From: Alitta virens
Taxonomy: Eukaryota; Annelida; Polychaeta; Phyllodocida; Nereididae
Reading direction: 5' to 3'
NCBI GenBank assembly: GCA_932294295.1
Contig: OW028584.1
Location: 24,705,138-24,769,137, forward strand
Length of the DNA: 64,000 nt
Part shown: positions 44,823 through 55,920 of the stretch, piece by piece
Layout: each line of letters starts with the position of its first letter
Numbering within the stretch: the stretch's first letter is position 1
Position numbers and translations under genes: made by a program
Notes under the pieces: model-generated
Seen by the model: only the letters and a program-made list of their open reading frames with translations
Databases searched by the model: none
Told to the model about the DNA's origin: nothing

Positions 44823-45609
44823 GATCTGATCCTGGGCACAAAAAAATGAGGCATGATGTGTATCAGTTTAACTACTAACTTGAAATACTGTTTCCCAAGG
44901 AAATCAGTCAATATTTAACATTCCAGGATACCGCTGTCGTTAGTCAAATAGCAAATTTATTTATTTTTATTTTTTGGACAGAGGCCAGTTCTAAACTAGT
45001 ATAATTAGAATTTTATGGACACACCATAAGGACAGGCTAGTAGAGGCAAAAACATATTTAACTGGAAGCCATTCAGAAAACCCTACACTGGTGGGCAAAC
45101 AAAACATGACAAACTAGTTTTTCATAAATTTTAATGTCCCTTATTTTAAGCAAGAACAGACTAGCCAAGACCTTAACACAGTAATATTTCACTAAAACAG
45201 TTGGAAAAGTTCAAAATGGCATAGTGTTCTTCTTTAAGTTTCAAAAGTAGCTTTGAAGTAGCACTCCTCGGCAACCTTCTTTTGACAGAAATTTTTTTTT
45301 TTTTTCAGACTGTAAAAAAGCCTTGCTTACTTGAAAATTTCCCCCTTGCTAATTTTTACTTGTTGAGTGCCCATGACATATTATTCAAGTTGAGATAAAC
45401 TCCTGTTAATGCCAAAATGAAACAAGTTGTTGAATGAGGCCAAAACCCTTTTTTTATCACTTTTGCTGTGTGAGTAGACACAGCGCATCTTCATGAAATG
45501 TTAAAGTTTGATTATTATCTTCAATATTTGAAGGTTGGACAAAAGCCCTTATTACAGAACTTTCAATAATTACGTTGCAATTACAGAACTGGTCGTTGAC
45601 GTACTGATA

Positions 45610-46242
45610 TACAGGGTGCGGCCTAAAAACTTGCACCAGGCATCTCCTCTTTCGGGATAGCTCTAGGTTACTCAAATGCCAATGAGGTCTTTTAAAGTTA
45701 TATATTATGGTATAAGATGATAAGAAGGTTAGTTCCAGTTTTGATCCAGCAAGGTCATATAGAATTAAAACGGAGATATATAATGGCATTCCAGAGGGAT
45801 CTTTTGAATCTACAACTAATCTAGAAAGAATTACATGATTTTCAGGAGGATGGGGCCAGTTAATTAGACAGAAAAGACAGAAAATTGATCAGAATCCAGA
45901 ATGGCACTTTCCACCTCGAAGGTGTCAATGGTCTACCTTCTCATTAAAAATTAATCTATTTGCCCTAATTTTGGTATCAAAGATCAAGACAGGTGCACGT
46001 CTGTAAAACTTCTGTATGATCAGTGACATAATCTAATGCTTGTATTACAAAGGCCGAGGTGAAAATGGCGGTAAGTGTACATGTGCTATATTTTGATCCA
46101 TATTACCTATAATTCTTGTGTAATTTAGTACTATTATTACTTAAGTGTGTATGATTGCAGCTGCATGTGATCACTATCAATTGAGGTAATGACAAAAGAG
46201 CTAGCAGTAGCTGCTGGTGCAAGTTTTATGCTGCACCCTGTA
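45610..46242. mobile_element. TA-flanked TIR element, copy 3, internally deleted
   Basis: The element is 45612-46240 (629 bp), TA on both sides, with the same ends as copies 1 and 2. About 300 bp just inside the left end are missing relative to copy 2: the left 80 bp join directly to sequence equivalent to about 41750. Confidence 0.9.
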
Positions 46243-46978
46243 CATTCGCTTGCCTCATTTTATTTTTTTATTTTTTTTTCGGCCCAGGAGTGTACACCAA
46301 TGTGATAAACAAAGCCTCTCTGGAAAGAAACTGGTCACACTTAGATGAATTCACTTTTCTGAGTATTTCTCCAAACACTGGTCTCCTGTCTTGTTGGACA
46401 TCTCCATCAATAGCCATCAATATTCTGTCTAACTTTCGCATAGATTCCATTTGTGAGATTGCAACCAGGCTAAATGGTCACAGATAGGCAATAGTGTTGA
46501 ATTTACAGGCTAAAGCTTGCTAGTAATAATACCATCGATACTGGGCACTATCTGCCAGGTCATCATACCTCGACCTGTTTGACCAGGGTGACTGCCATTA
46601 AGCCATTTCATGTGACATGTCACTAATTGCACTTACTTAAGAATTTCTTTTCAAATTCTTATCAACTAATTCCCTAATGATTGTGGATAACTAAATTGTT
46701 GGTTTGTCGTGGCTTAAACACAGCAGGCTATATATCATTTGCATGTCTTGCTCTAATTTCATTTGTTACACTAAAAGTTAAGTAATGGCTTAGAATGACT
46801 TAGAATGCAAAAATATGAATTTCATTGTTATTAGCACAATAATATATATTTTTAATTGCTAGTTACATCTAATATATGATTACAATGCCATCAAGCCATT
46901 CATATCAAACGCTACTGATACTCCATGTATACAATTTGTAAGGTATATCCTCGATAAAATGATTTTTATTAATTTGTG

Positions 46979-47870
46979 TTAAAAAATAAGCTCAGAAACT
47001 GTTTGTGCAGGCCCGGCGGGAGTGGGAGTAACTTTGGTGGGAGCAGGATGCGAGCAGGAGTGAGATCCAATTATTTGGTGGGAGAGGATGGGAGTGGGAA
47101 CAGATTTGACAGGACGTGTAGGAGTGAGTCCAAAATTTAGTACTGCAGGTGCAGGACCATCCTCCTTAGCCTTGGCTCCAGGAGCAACTGTAGCCTCAGA
47201 AGTGGCTACCAATGCAGGGCGAGAAGATCCCTTTTTCAACCTCCTCCTCTCCTTCTGCTGCCTTTGATCTGATTGGGCCTTGTTCTCCTTTTGACACCGC
47301 AGGTACATCCTTCAAAGGCTGTGGAGCTGCTTGAGATGCTGGTTTCCCCAGACACTCGGTCTAGGCCACCTGGACACCTGGACAGCCTTGCCATCAGATA
47401 CCTGGTTCCCTACGGACACCAATGGCAATATGTTGACCACCAGCTCGCCCATCTCCTTAGCTGACCACTGGTGCTCATACCTGAGCAAGCCCTTGTGCCG
47501 GAGCTGTGGGCAGCATGGCCCTTTAGCCTTCGCTAGTCTGCGAAGGACTTTGGACATGCCATACAAGCAAACCATGACAGGCTACAGTGGCTCTGACAGT
47601 TCCTGCACTGTCGCCGCATCTACTGACCCTGTCGACCTTGTCCATCAGGGGGAGATCAAGATCAGCGTTAAGCATCCCCACCCTCTGCTGCTGCTTCCTC
47701 AACCTGATTGCCTGCAGAGAATGGTCCGTACCTTCCTTCACATACGTGGCACAAAATGAAGCAAAAGGTCTGAGATAGGAGGTGCTATCCCCCCAGCAAA
47801 AGCTCATACCAATAACTAAGTCTTCCTGTGGGCTTGTTGAGCCCTTTTCCCGAGGGTTTTGCAGCACCCA
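46979..47870 (-). pseudogene. Unidentified GC-rich coding relic
   Basis: Three minus-strand frames follow each other with small shifts: 47867-47523 (TYVKEGTDHSLQAIRLRKQQ, GMLNADLDLPLMDKVDRV), 47575-47312 (AKGPCCPQLRHKGLLRYEHQ, KEMGELVVNILPLVSVGNQV) and 47308-46979 (KENKAQSDQRQQKERRRLKK, then Ala/Pro/Thr-rich). Base composition is much richer in G+C than the neighbourhood. It looks like one decayed protein with a basic, low-complexity C-terminus, perhaps a retroelement ORF1/gag-like product or a processed gene copy. I do not recognise the family. Confidence 0.4.
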
Positions 47871-48239
47871 TTAACCATGTGACATTTAACCCAAATCTAG
47901 ACATTAAGAAGTGACAAAAAAGCTTTTGAGAATGCTAATGATGAACAGATAGGCAAGTTGAGGTTAAGGTTTTCTTTGCTCCTGAGTCTGAATACAAAGA
48001 TAAATCATTATATTCAATAATTTCAGTGCAAAAAATTAAATGCAGCCATATTTGAAGTTTCAATTTAAACGAAGATATTCCTAAATTCATGGGTTTGTAC
48101 TTCTTCAGGCTTGTGTACCCTTTGTGGTTCTGTGCTGTCATTGAGTACCTAAGTAAAGGTAATAACATTAAGCAATAAGTAGCCTAATCATTGTGAAAAT
48201 GTGGCATAATGCACATTGTATCATAATTATATACATATG

Positions 48240-48735
48240 CAAGGTTCTAGGAAACTTAAGTTTATCATTAAACACACATTTATGGGTATGGTAAGGTCGA
48301 TCAAGGACGTGTACAGAGCCTTAAAAGGTCCTGGGCGTCTTCGTTGCATGGGTTGTAACACTGGGTGAAAGTCTTTGCTTTTTCACAATGTACACTGTCT
48401 ATCACCCAGTGCTCACATAAAATGCAGCTATACTACTAATTCTACAGTTGTTATTCATATTTATCTTCTAGTTTGTAGATAATGTGACCATTCTCTGAAA
48501 ATATGTATAACAAAATGAACACAAATTATTATTATTTTTTACCATTTTAAAACAGATTCATGAGCATTACCGTATAGCAGACTAAAAGAAATAATGAAAA
48601 AAGTTAACTTACAATCCTATTAATACGAAAATTGCATTTTTTTATGAAGCGCTAACTAGCAAAAAAACCGCAAAATCTAACTTTCGGGACATGTCACACT
48701 TATTAGGCTTCAATATTTTTGCACTAGGCCCCTAC
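48240..48735. repeat. Dispersed repeat with internal CACTGGGTGA hairpin
   Basis: CACTGGGTGA at 48359-48368 is inverted at 48402-48411. The following 48420-48550 resembles 27720-27860. The right part GTCACACTTATTAGGCTTCA, then ATATTTTTGCACTAGG, is the inverse of text near 39258-39290. Confidence 0.4.
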
Positions 48736-49039
48736 ACTTATCATAAAAGAAACTAAGAATTTGTAATTGGCCATCAATATATGTGAGTAGTTGTGTGGAA
48801 TGCTTGGTCTGTCATCAGTTGTGCAGATTCTTCGATGTTCATCATCTGCTGTATCTAGTTTAGGTTTACTATTAAGTAAGCATATTTCTCAAACAAAAGT
48901 GATGATAGGACATGTCTGATACAGAAATGCTGGGGTGGTGAATACTTTTTTTGCCCTTACAATGATGCCCAAGCCTTGTTCTTCTGACAGATTGTACTTT
49001 ATCTATTAAATTCTTTTGTTGTAATATCGAATTTGCTGA

Positions 49040-49230
49040 GTTTAAGTTAATGTAATGAGTTTTTAAAAATATTAAGTGAAAACTTTATAATGTTTTCATC
49101 AACATCTTTGCCAGTAAGGACTATGTTGGTATCATCCGCAAATATAATCGGTAGAATAAATTTTCTGACATAGGCCCTGTAATTCACGTGTACGAAGAAC
49201 AGTGGAATTTTTGTAAAACCGGTGTCTGCA
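49040..49230 (-). pseudogene. Small LINE RT relic
   Basis: The minus strand reads IFADDTNIVLTGKDVDENI (about 49150-49095), the catalytic palm motif with Phe for Tyr. Surrounding sequence is too decayed to extend. Confidence 0.5.
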
Positions 49231-49319
49231 AAACGTTGGGGAGTGTCTGCTAGTCATAGATCTGCGGAATAGAATAAAATTTGAGTTATTTTATTCCTAG
49301 GCCTATTTATCAGTCTATT

Positions 49320-49512
49320 TCGGAAGAAAATAATAGAACGGGGGCCCGGGGGTGTCTCGGGGAACCTTAGCTGGCCGGCTCAAATATGCCCCGAGTCACT
49401 CTATAAATGTTTGGATGTTTTTATAGGTGTTTTTTTTTTTCCTTTTTGTAGAACTTTTTTTTTTTACTGTATGTGTTAACCCCGTATAATAAATGGATCT
49501 TACAAATAAATA
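49320..49512 (+). repeat. Possible LINE 3' UTR fragment
   Basis: A GC-rich start (GGGGGCCCGGGGGTGTCTCG), two T-runs and a terminal AATAAATGG, then AAATAAATAAG, resemble a LINE 3' UTR and tail. No coding part is attached. Confidence 0.35.
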
Positions 49513-49864
49513 AGATAATATCAATAGCTAAATATGATAATCTATTTGATCACAAACAAAGAAAATCAGACTGAAATATTTTGTACAAGTCACACTTCAT
49601 GTTTTTATTACTGAATTAACCCAACTGGCTTTATAATTATTGAATAATGATGAATGAAAATAAATTAATTAATAATTGGATAGAAATGGTGGATATCTTT
49701 AAATTGCTAATATGTTTTCTTTTTCGGAGCTGTAAAATAGCATGGCGTTTCTTTAGTTCGTTTAATTAAATCAAGATTGGATTTGGCCTTAAATAGACAG
49801 GACTTTAATCTTGCTGTATATCCGGGAATCTCTTACGTCCGTGCTAAAAAGTAAATGAATACTG

Positions 49865-49930
49865 ACCGGTGCTATCTATCTTTCTATATTTCTGTCTATC
49901 TGTCTTTCTGTCTTTCTATCTTTCTATATG
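49865..49930 (+). repeat. TCTA/TCTG microsatellite
   Basis: Interrupted (TCTA)n/(TCTG)n tract, CTATCTATCTTTCTATATTT and related runs. Confidence 0.8.
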
Positions 49931-50073
49931 AATCATAAAAGGGTGGTTTCTCTAATTATATTGACCCTAGAAACCCCAGCCCCCCCCCCCCTTGCCCCCT
50001 ATTTTTCTCATGTGGATTATTTTGATAATTTACAGTCATTTGAATAGTTTCATACCATTCATATTGGTGGGAT

Positions 50074-50096
50074 TTTTATATTTGGCTGGATGTTTT
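50074..50096 (+). repeat. 23-bp inverted repeat flanking LINE-D, left arm
   Basis: TTTTATATTTGGCTGGATGT followed by TTT is exactly inverted at 52160-52182 on the far side of LINE-D. It suggests LINE-D landed in a short foldback or MITE-like element. Confidence 0.8.
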
Positions 50097-50239
50097 GTTT
50101 GGCCAAATTTGAAAAACAAATTGACATGTTTCACATCAGATATTGTTCTTTATATGATTTATGAAATATGGGAAAGTGATTTAAAAAGAAATCCTGAAAG
50201 TCCACTGCAACATCACCCTCTTTTGTGGACATAGCAGAA

Positions 50240-52010
50240 AAATTTGGCTAATCATAAATAATAATAAAAATATATATTTATTCAGGAAATATGCAGTTTC
50301 AGATAAAATCTGTTATTACAAACTGGTCCTGATATGAAAATATATATAAATAAGGACAATAAGTATGTACAAAAATATTATAAAAGTGAGTAAATAGTTA
50401 AAAGAATTATGCAGTTAAAAGGTTGCGTAAAGCAGTTTTAAAAACATTCACATTATTAATGTTCTTAACATGGGCAGGCAGATCATTCCATAAAACAGCA
50501 CCATTGTACATAAAAGATGACTTTAAACAACTGGAATTACCTGATGGCACAATTACATTCAGACTCTGACTAGATCGCAATGAGTAGACACTTCGTAAAT
50601 CACAACTAAGTACAACATTATTACAGAGATAATCAGGAGCATCACCATTTATACATTTATACATCAGTAACAAAGTAAAATAATTTCTTCTTTGTCGAAC
50701 ATTCATCCATTTTAATGTTTTAATGATTTCAAGCCCACGAGAATTGATATAATCAAAATTGTCTGATACAATGCGGGCTGCGAAATTTTGCAAACGCTGC
50801 ACCTTGTCTATGTTATAATTATACGTGAATCCCCATGAACATATACAATAGTCAATAACAGGCTGAATGGAACTTAAATATATCTTATTTAATACATCTC
50901 TGGGGGCAACATTTCTTATCCTGGACAGTTTGTTTACACAGCAGCCCAAAGATGAACACAGCTTTGATACATAAGGATCCCACGAAATGTTGCTATCAAT
51001 TTTGATACCCAAATAATCAATAATATCAACTTGTTTAAGAACATGATCATCAAGAACAACATTCATAATTGAATCATTTCTCACATAGGATGATGATATG
51101 GTCATTACATTACATTTATCCGCATTCAGAACAAGACGGTTTGCATTATACCATTTTGAGACTTCCGTTATACTGGCTTGTAATTTATGTTGTACTTCGA
51201 GAGCTTCGTTACCAGTGCAGTATATGACCGTATCATCAGCATAAAGATTACACGATGACAATGAAACAAACTGGGATAAATCATTGACATATAGCATGAA
51301 TAAAAGGGGTCCAAGCACGGACCCCTGTTGAACGCCAATGTTTAATATAGCATTTTCAGACTTCTTGTAATTAGTAACCACTTGCTGTTGTCTATTACAC
51401 AAATAACTTGAGAACCATCTCAGCTCACAATCGCAAATACCATAATAAGACAATTTTTCCTTCATAACATCATGATTAATACAATCAAAACATTTTTTGA
51501 TGTCTAAAAAGCACAGTCCTGTTAACAGTTTATCACATATATTGTCAATGCAGTCATCAACCACTCTGATGATGGATGTCTGGGTACTGTGGTTGGGACG
51601 ATAGGCAGATTGGTCAATTGAAATGTAGTCATTTATTGTTAAGTAATGCATGAGCTGTTTTTGGATCTGTCTCTCGAAGATTTTCACAATGTGACCCGAA
51701 ACAGCAATAGGACGATAATTGTTCATGTCATGTTTGTGGCCTTTTCCCTTATAAAGAGGTGTGACTCTTGCGATTTTCCAATCTGGTAAAACATGAGCTT
51801 CTTGCAGAGATAGATTGAAAAGCTCAGTCAATATTGGTGCAATTTCGCCAGCAGCCAAAGAGAGTAGTTTGGCATCAAAACCAAGGATGTCTACTGCACT
51901 GTCACTTCCAAGTTGAACAAGAGCCTTAAGAACAGATGAGCAATCAATTTCAGTAAAAACAAAACTTGTCAGACACGGTGGGTTCCTCCATGGAATACTT
52001 GCAATAAATG
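50240..52010 (-). mobile_element. LINE-D (CR1/Jockey group), 5'-truncated
   Basis: The minus-strand element holds a long intact RT frame and a 3' UTR of about 150 bp with a (TTA/TAT)n-rich tail near 50275-50250. The frame stays open upstream of the first methionine to at least 51990 (IPWRNPPCLTSFVF, ILGFDAKLLSLAAGE), so the 5' end is a truncation within the linker. Confidence 0.85.
50407..51990 (-). CDS. LINE-D reverse transcriptase, long open frame
   Basis: The frame is open for more than 500 codons. Motifs in order: NYRPIAVSGHIVKIFERQIQ, QSAYRPNHSTQTSIIRVVDD, FLDIKKCFDCINHDVMKEKL, GVQQGSVLGPLLFMLYVNDL, catalytic YADDTVIYC, WYNANRLVLNADKCNVMTIS, DYLGIKIDSNISW, then YLSSIQPVIDYCICSWGFTY, LQNFAARIV and a C-terminal block ending in a stop at 50407. 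No frameshift is visible, unlike every other LINE here, so this is probably the youngest LINE insertion apart from the tandem array. The endonuclease is lost by truncation, so it cannot move on its own. Confidence 0.92.
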   Translation of the reverse strand, partial: WRNPPCLTSFVFTEIDCSSVLKALVQLGSDSAVDILGFDAKLLSLAAGEIAPILTELFNLSLQEAHVLPDWKIARVTPLYKGKGHKHDMNNYRPIAVSGHIVKIFERQIQKQLMHYLTINDYISIDQSAYRPNHSTQTSIIRVVDDCIDNICDKLLTGLCFLDIKKCFDCINHDVMKEKLSYYGICDCELRWFSSYLCNRQQQVVTNYKKSENAILNIGVQQGSVLGPLLFMLYVNDLSQFVSLSSCNLYADDTVIYCTGNEALEVQHKLQASITEVSKWYNANRLVLNADKCNVMTISSSYVRNDSIMNVVLDDHVLKQVDIIDYLGIKIDSNISWDPYVSKLCSSLGCCVNKLSRIRNVAPRDVLNKIYLSSIQPVIDYCICSWGFTYNYNIDKVQRLQNFAARIVSDNFDYINSRGLEIIKTLKWMNVRQRRNYFTLLLMYKCINGDAPDYLCNNVVLSCDLRSVYSLRSSQSLNVIVPSGNSSCLKSSFMYNGAVLWNDLPAHVKNINNVNVFKTALRNLLTA

Positions 52011-52159
52011 AATATCATGTATAATTTATGATTCACACGGAAAATGTTCCTGAATATTTTTTCTAATACATAGATTAGTATTTTATTTTGTACACATAAT
52101 GTCCAATTTGGAACTCATGAAATTGACAAAATATGTTATATAGAGCGGAAGAGCCTTCT

Positions 52160-52182
52160 AAAACATCCAGCCAAATATAAAA
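52160..52182 (-). repeat. 23-bp inverted repeat flanking LINE-D, right arm
   Basis: Exact reverse complement of 50074-50096. A second short inverted match (AATCATAAAT) lies inside both arms, near 50250 and 52030. Confidence 0.8.
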
Positions 52183-52575
52183 TGCATTTATTAACCCAAT
52201 GTTCTCGTACTGTCCTCTTGTCTGGCATTTTTGTAAGTTGTGTGTAGGAGCTTTATGTTCTTTTCTACATGAGGTACTTCTTGTCTCGTTAGGTTGTAAT
52301 ACACTATTGCTGATGAGACTTCAATGATTAGCGATATTCATGTATAAACACAGCCATAAATCTCCAAAAATTGTTAGATATGTAATGTGAACGAGTTCAA
52401 ATCCTCCTTAGGCACTGAAAATGCTGTGATCTAAACTGTCATCAATGTCATAACTTCACATATTATCCATAAAGTCATTTATCATTGTACCATCATTATA
52501 TTTTATAATATATTTTATCACTTGTTTTATTTGCACTCTCGACTATCAGCCTAATAAGGCTGTTGTGGTTTTTTA

Positions 52576-52603
52576 ACCCTCAGCGAACAAAGTTCGAAAG
52601 GGT
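52576..52603. repeat. Imperfect palindrome ACCCT..CGAAC/GTTCG..AGGGT
   Basis: A hairpin-forming sequence with CGAAC-AAA-GTTCG at its centre and ACCCT/AGGGT at the outside, just inside the left end of the composite repeat. Confidence 0.7.
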
Positions 52604-52640
52604 TTTTGTAATCATCAATGTTCGACGGGCAGGCAGGCGG

Positions 52641-52766
52641 GCAGGCTGGAGGGCGAACGGGCAGGCTGGAGGGTGGACGGGCAGGCTGGAGGGCGGACGG
52701 GCAGGCTGGAGGGCGGACAGGCAGGCTGGAGGGCGGACGGGCAGGCTGGAGGGCGGACGGGCAGGC
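52641..52766 (+). repeat. 20-bp minisatellite (GCAGGCTGGAGGGCGGACGG)n
   Basis: Six full head-to-tail units of 20 bp with one or two substitutions, plus a partial seventh. It is G-rich on + against an AT-rich background and opens frames on both strands that are not genes. Confidence 0.95.
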
Positions 52767-52809
52767 GTTACACTTTCGTTTCTGCAGATGGGCAGGCGTT
52801 ACACTTTTG

Positions 52810-53660
52810 TTTGCGGAGCAGAACTCTAACACTAATGCACTTACCCTGACGAAATTGCACTTTATATGGCCTAGTGGTGATAGTCACATTGACATATGTT
52901 GGCTATGTTTTACAAAATTTGGAAAAAATATTTTATTTCGTTTCCGGAGCAGAACTCTGACACTTCTGCACCTACATGCTTAAAACTTTGTCATAATATG
53001 TCTAAAATAGTGTAGTGGTGCCTTTTGGGGGTCTCATGGCCATAAATACTATAGAATTTGTCAAATTAAGGCAAAATAGGGAAAATTACTACTTTTTCTA
53101 ACCTCCATACAAAAGACACTATTTACCTTTCATGAATGAAATTGTATCAATAACATATCTAAATTATAGTATTTTCCCTTTTCAAAATTCATTTTGATAT
53201 TCATTTCATGCTGATCACATCATAATGGAAAATTTAAAAAAATGCTAATATTTGTGTTAAATTTTGTTTCCCTTACCCTAACAACATTATATAGCATTTT
53301 GATAATCACATTGACAGAGAAAAATGAAAAATACATAAACATTTCCGTTTTCAGAGCAGGAATTACACACTACTTTACCTACATGCATTCAAAACTTAAT
53401 AATAATATGTCTAAAATAGTGTGAAGATACCTTTTTGGGGTTTCATGACTGATAATGACAGATAATTTTATATAAAAGGAAATTTCGGTACTCTTTCAAA
53501 CCCTCATATCAATGATTTCATGATCCTTATATCAGTTCCATTTTGCCAATGATATATGTAGATTATAGTACTTTCACTTTTAAGCTTCATTTTGACATTT
53601 GTTTCATCCTTCTTTGTTTTCATAATGGAAAATCTGGAAAAAAATGCTAAAATTGTGTAC
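52810..53660. repeat. Two tandem approximately 420-bp repeat units
   Basis: Both units contain TATGTCTAAAATAGTGT (near 52997 and 53407) followed by a TTTTGGGG block and TCATG, and both begin with a TTACCCTRAC block. A third, unlinked copy is at 62920-63265. Confidence 0.7.
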
Positions 53661-54829
53661 CTTGTAGTGTCTTATTGTATAATTATCCATATTTAGTTAA
53701 TTGAAGAAAGCTATACTTTCTGTAATATCATTCCATATACTTCATTGTGAACATGAATGCCAGGGGCGGACATCTACACTTTATATAAGTGTTGGTTTGT
53801 GGGTGGCCCCTCGGCAGCGATGACATGATCACCTTAGAGGAGTCAACCTGCTCAGTATTTTATTATTGTAAATGAAACTGTATTCTTAACATGTTTTTGC
53901 AATAATAGTGGGCAAAAAAAAAATTAACCTGAATCTAAGTCCCAAGTTTGACTTCCACAAAAGGAACAACATTTGCTGTGAAATGGAAGAAGTCCGTCAT
54001 ATCCACTTCATCCGCTTATGTGGCTAGCTGATTATAGTCAGGTTGTCAATTTTGTTTTAATTTGACTATCTCAATAACAGCAGAAGAAGCGGGGATCTGA
54101 CGACAACTGTAATATGATCAAAAAGCATGCACGAAAGTTATAAGTCACGTTCGTGCTGGTGATAACTCTGCCTAAAAAGCTGAGGGTTCAGCTCAGCTTC
54201 ACTGCACTCTCAACTGTCAATGAGCTTAAATGAGAAATATTTGCTTAACGATTTAATCAGAACTCTCAAAACACAGAAACATTTCTTATGCATGTATACG
54301 AGTAAAGTACTACCATCTCTTTTTTCACAATTAGAAAACACACCATGGTGCGTTAAAATTATATCATAAGATTCATGTAATATTATATTTAATAAAGGTG
54401 ACACCTCGAAAATAAATACATATCGCTTCTGAGGTGCCAATGATTTCAGAAGATTCTCTTTGAGTGTGGCGTCGCAAGTGCAGCACATATTTGTTTATGC
54501 CTTTAAAATTAGCCTCTTTATTTAAGATTCTTTGTTTGACACTTGATTACTATAATAGATCAATTATCAAGTAATTGATTTTGCCATGTGCACTTTGAAG
54601 CTAAAAATAGTAGAGACTCATTGACAAAAACCTTGTTTTTACTTATTACCCTTGGGTTGTTACCAGTCAACCCTGTTTCCTGTATCTCAAGAATATTTTC
54701 AACACTTCTTGGAATTTATTCATGGCTAGACCTATTCAGGATGTATTTGTAATATGTTTATATAGTTTACATTAAAACGCTACTACATTAGGATTGAAAT
54801 CAATATCCACATGACTTATAATACGATTT

Positions 54830-55920
54830 TTAGGCAAAACATTAAATTAGCAAAGAAACAATATTAACATGATTGCTTTGATAAATTTTAAAATGACATC
54901 AAAAGTACTTGGTCAACTATTAACCATATTATTTCCGAAATTTTTTTCCAATAAATCATTTACAAGAAAGTGATCTACATATAATTGCTTATGAATTCAA
55001 CTCATATTTTACAGAGATTGGACCAAAACTTGCCAACACTATAGTTCCTCTCATTCATAAAACATTTAGTCAGTATCTAATTAATCAGGTGAATACAGAA
55101 TTACAATTTAAAAGTGTGGATGATGATAATTTTAAGAAAGTAATTGACAAATTGAAATCTAAATCAAGTAGTGGTATTGATAGGCTGTCCAATAAACTTG
55201 TGAAACTAATTAAAGATATCTCTGAATCACTAACATTAATCATAAATCAAATCCTATACACTGGTATATTTCCACAAAAATTAAATATTGCTAAAGTAGT
55301 TCCATTGTTAAAAAAATGTCTAGCTGCTTTGGAACTTATTGATAAATAGTAACAAGAATGAATCAAAATGAAATTCATATCAATATTTACTTAGATTTAT
55401 TCAAAGCGTTTGACACCATCCTATTGTTTAAATTAAAATTCTATTATATTAAAAAAAAATTCTTTACTGTTACGAACAGATTACCCATCTAATAGACAGC
55501 AATATGTTGAATTTGGAGATGTACACTATGATTTAAAATGATCTCTACTGGTGTCCCTCAGGGATCTATTTTAGGGCAGCTTTTGTACATAATCTATCTG
55601 AATGACGTTGTCTCAGCAACCAAATATTTCCAACCCGTTATTTATGCAGATGACACTGCTCTGTCTGCAACATTAAATAAATTTGGTAATGCTAATCAAA
55701 ATTGGGCAAGTAAAATAAATGAGGAGTTAAATGATATCAATGATTGGTTTCGACTGAACAAACTTTCCCTTAACATTAATATAACTAAAGCCATGTAATT
55801 TCATAGCCCTAGACAAAAAGTAGATTAAATTAATATTAAGATAAATGACACTGATATTGAATTTGTAAACATTTTTAATTATCTGGGAATAATTCTAGAC
55901 AGCAAACTCTCTTATTTGAC
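54830..55920 (+). pseudogene. LINE-E (CR1/Jockey group) RT, 5' part
   Basis: NEFNSYFTEIGPKLANTIVP is near 54990, KVIDKLKSKSSSGIDRLSNK near 55137, GIFPQKLNIAKVVPL near 55264. A deletion follows, then FKAFDTI near 55398, GVPQGSILGQLLYIIYLNDV near 55553, catalytic YADDTALSA near 55643, NDWFRLNKLSLNINITKAM and finally NYLGIILDSKLSYL near 55880-55915. There it stops at the junction with LINE-F; the frame resumes near 58395. Frameshifts and deletions make it inactive. Confidence 0.88.

Larger units (their letters stand above)
52532..54219. mobile_element. Composite repeat element, possible 17-bp target duplication
   Basis: TGCACTCTCGACTATCA (52532-52548) and TGCACTCTCAACTGTCA (54203-54219) are direct repeats with two mismatches. 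Inside, AACCCTCAGC near 52575 is inverted as GCTGAGGGTT near 54179. The element contains an imperfect palindrome, a 20-bp minisatellite and two tandem approximately 420-bp units. No protein frame. The family is unknown. Confidence 0.35.

Noticed and set aside
52551..52983. Overlapping open frames on both strands across the minisatellite
   Set aside because: They are produced by the 20-bp G-rich repeat lacking stops and encode only a periodic Gly/Arg/Ala or Pro/Ser pattern.
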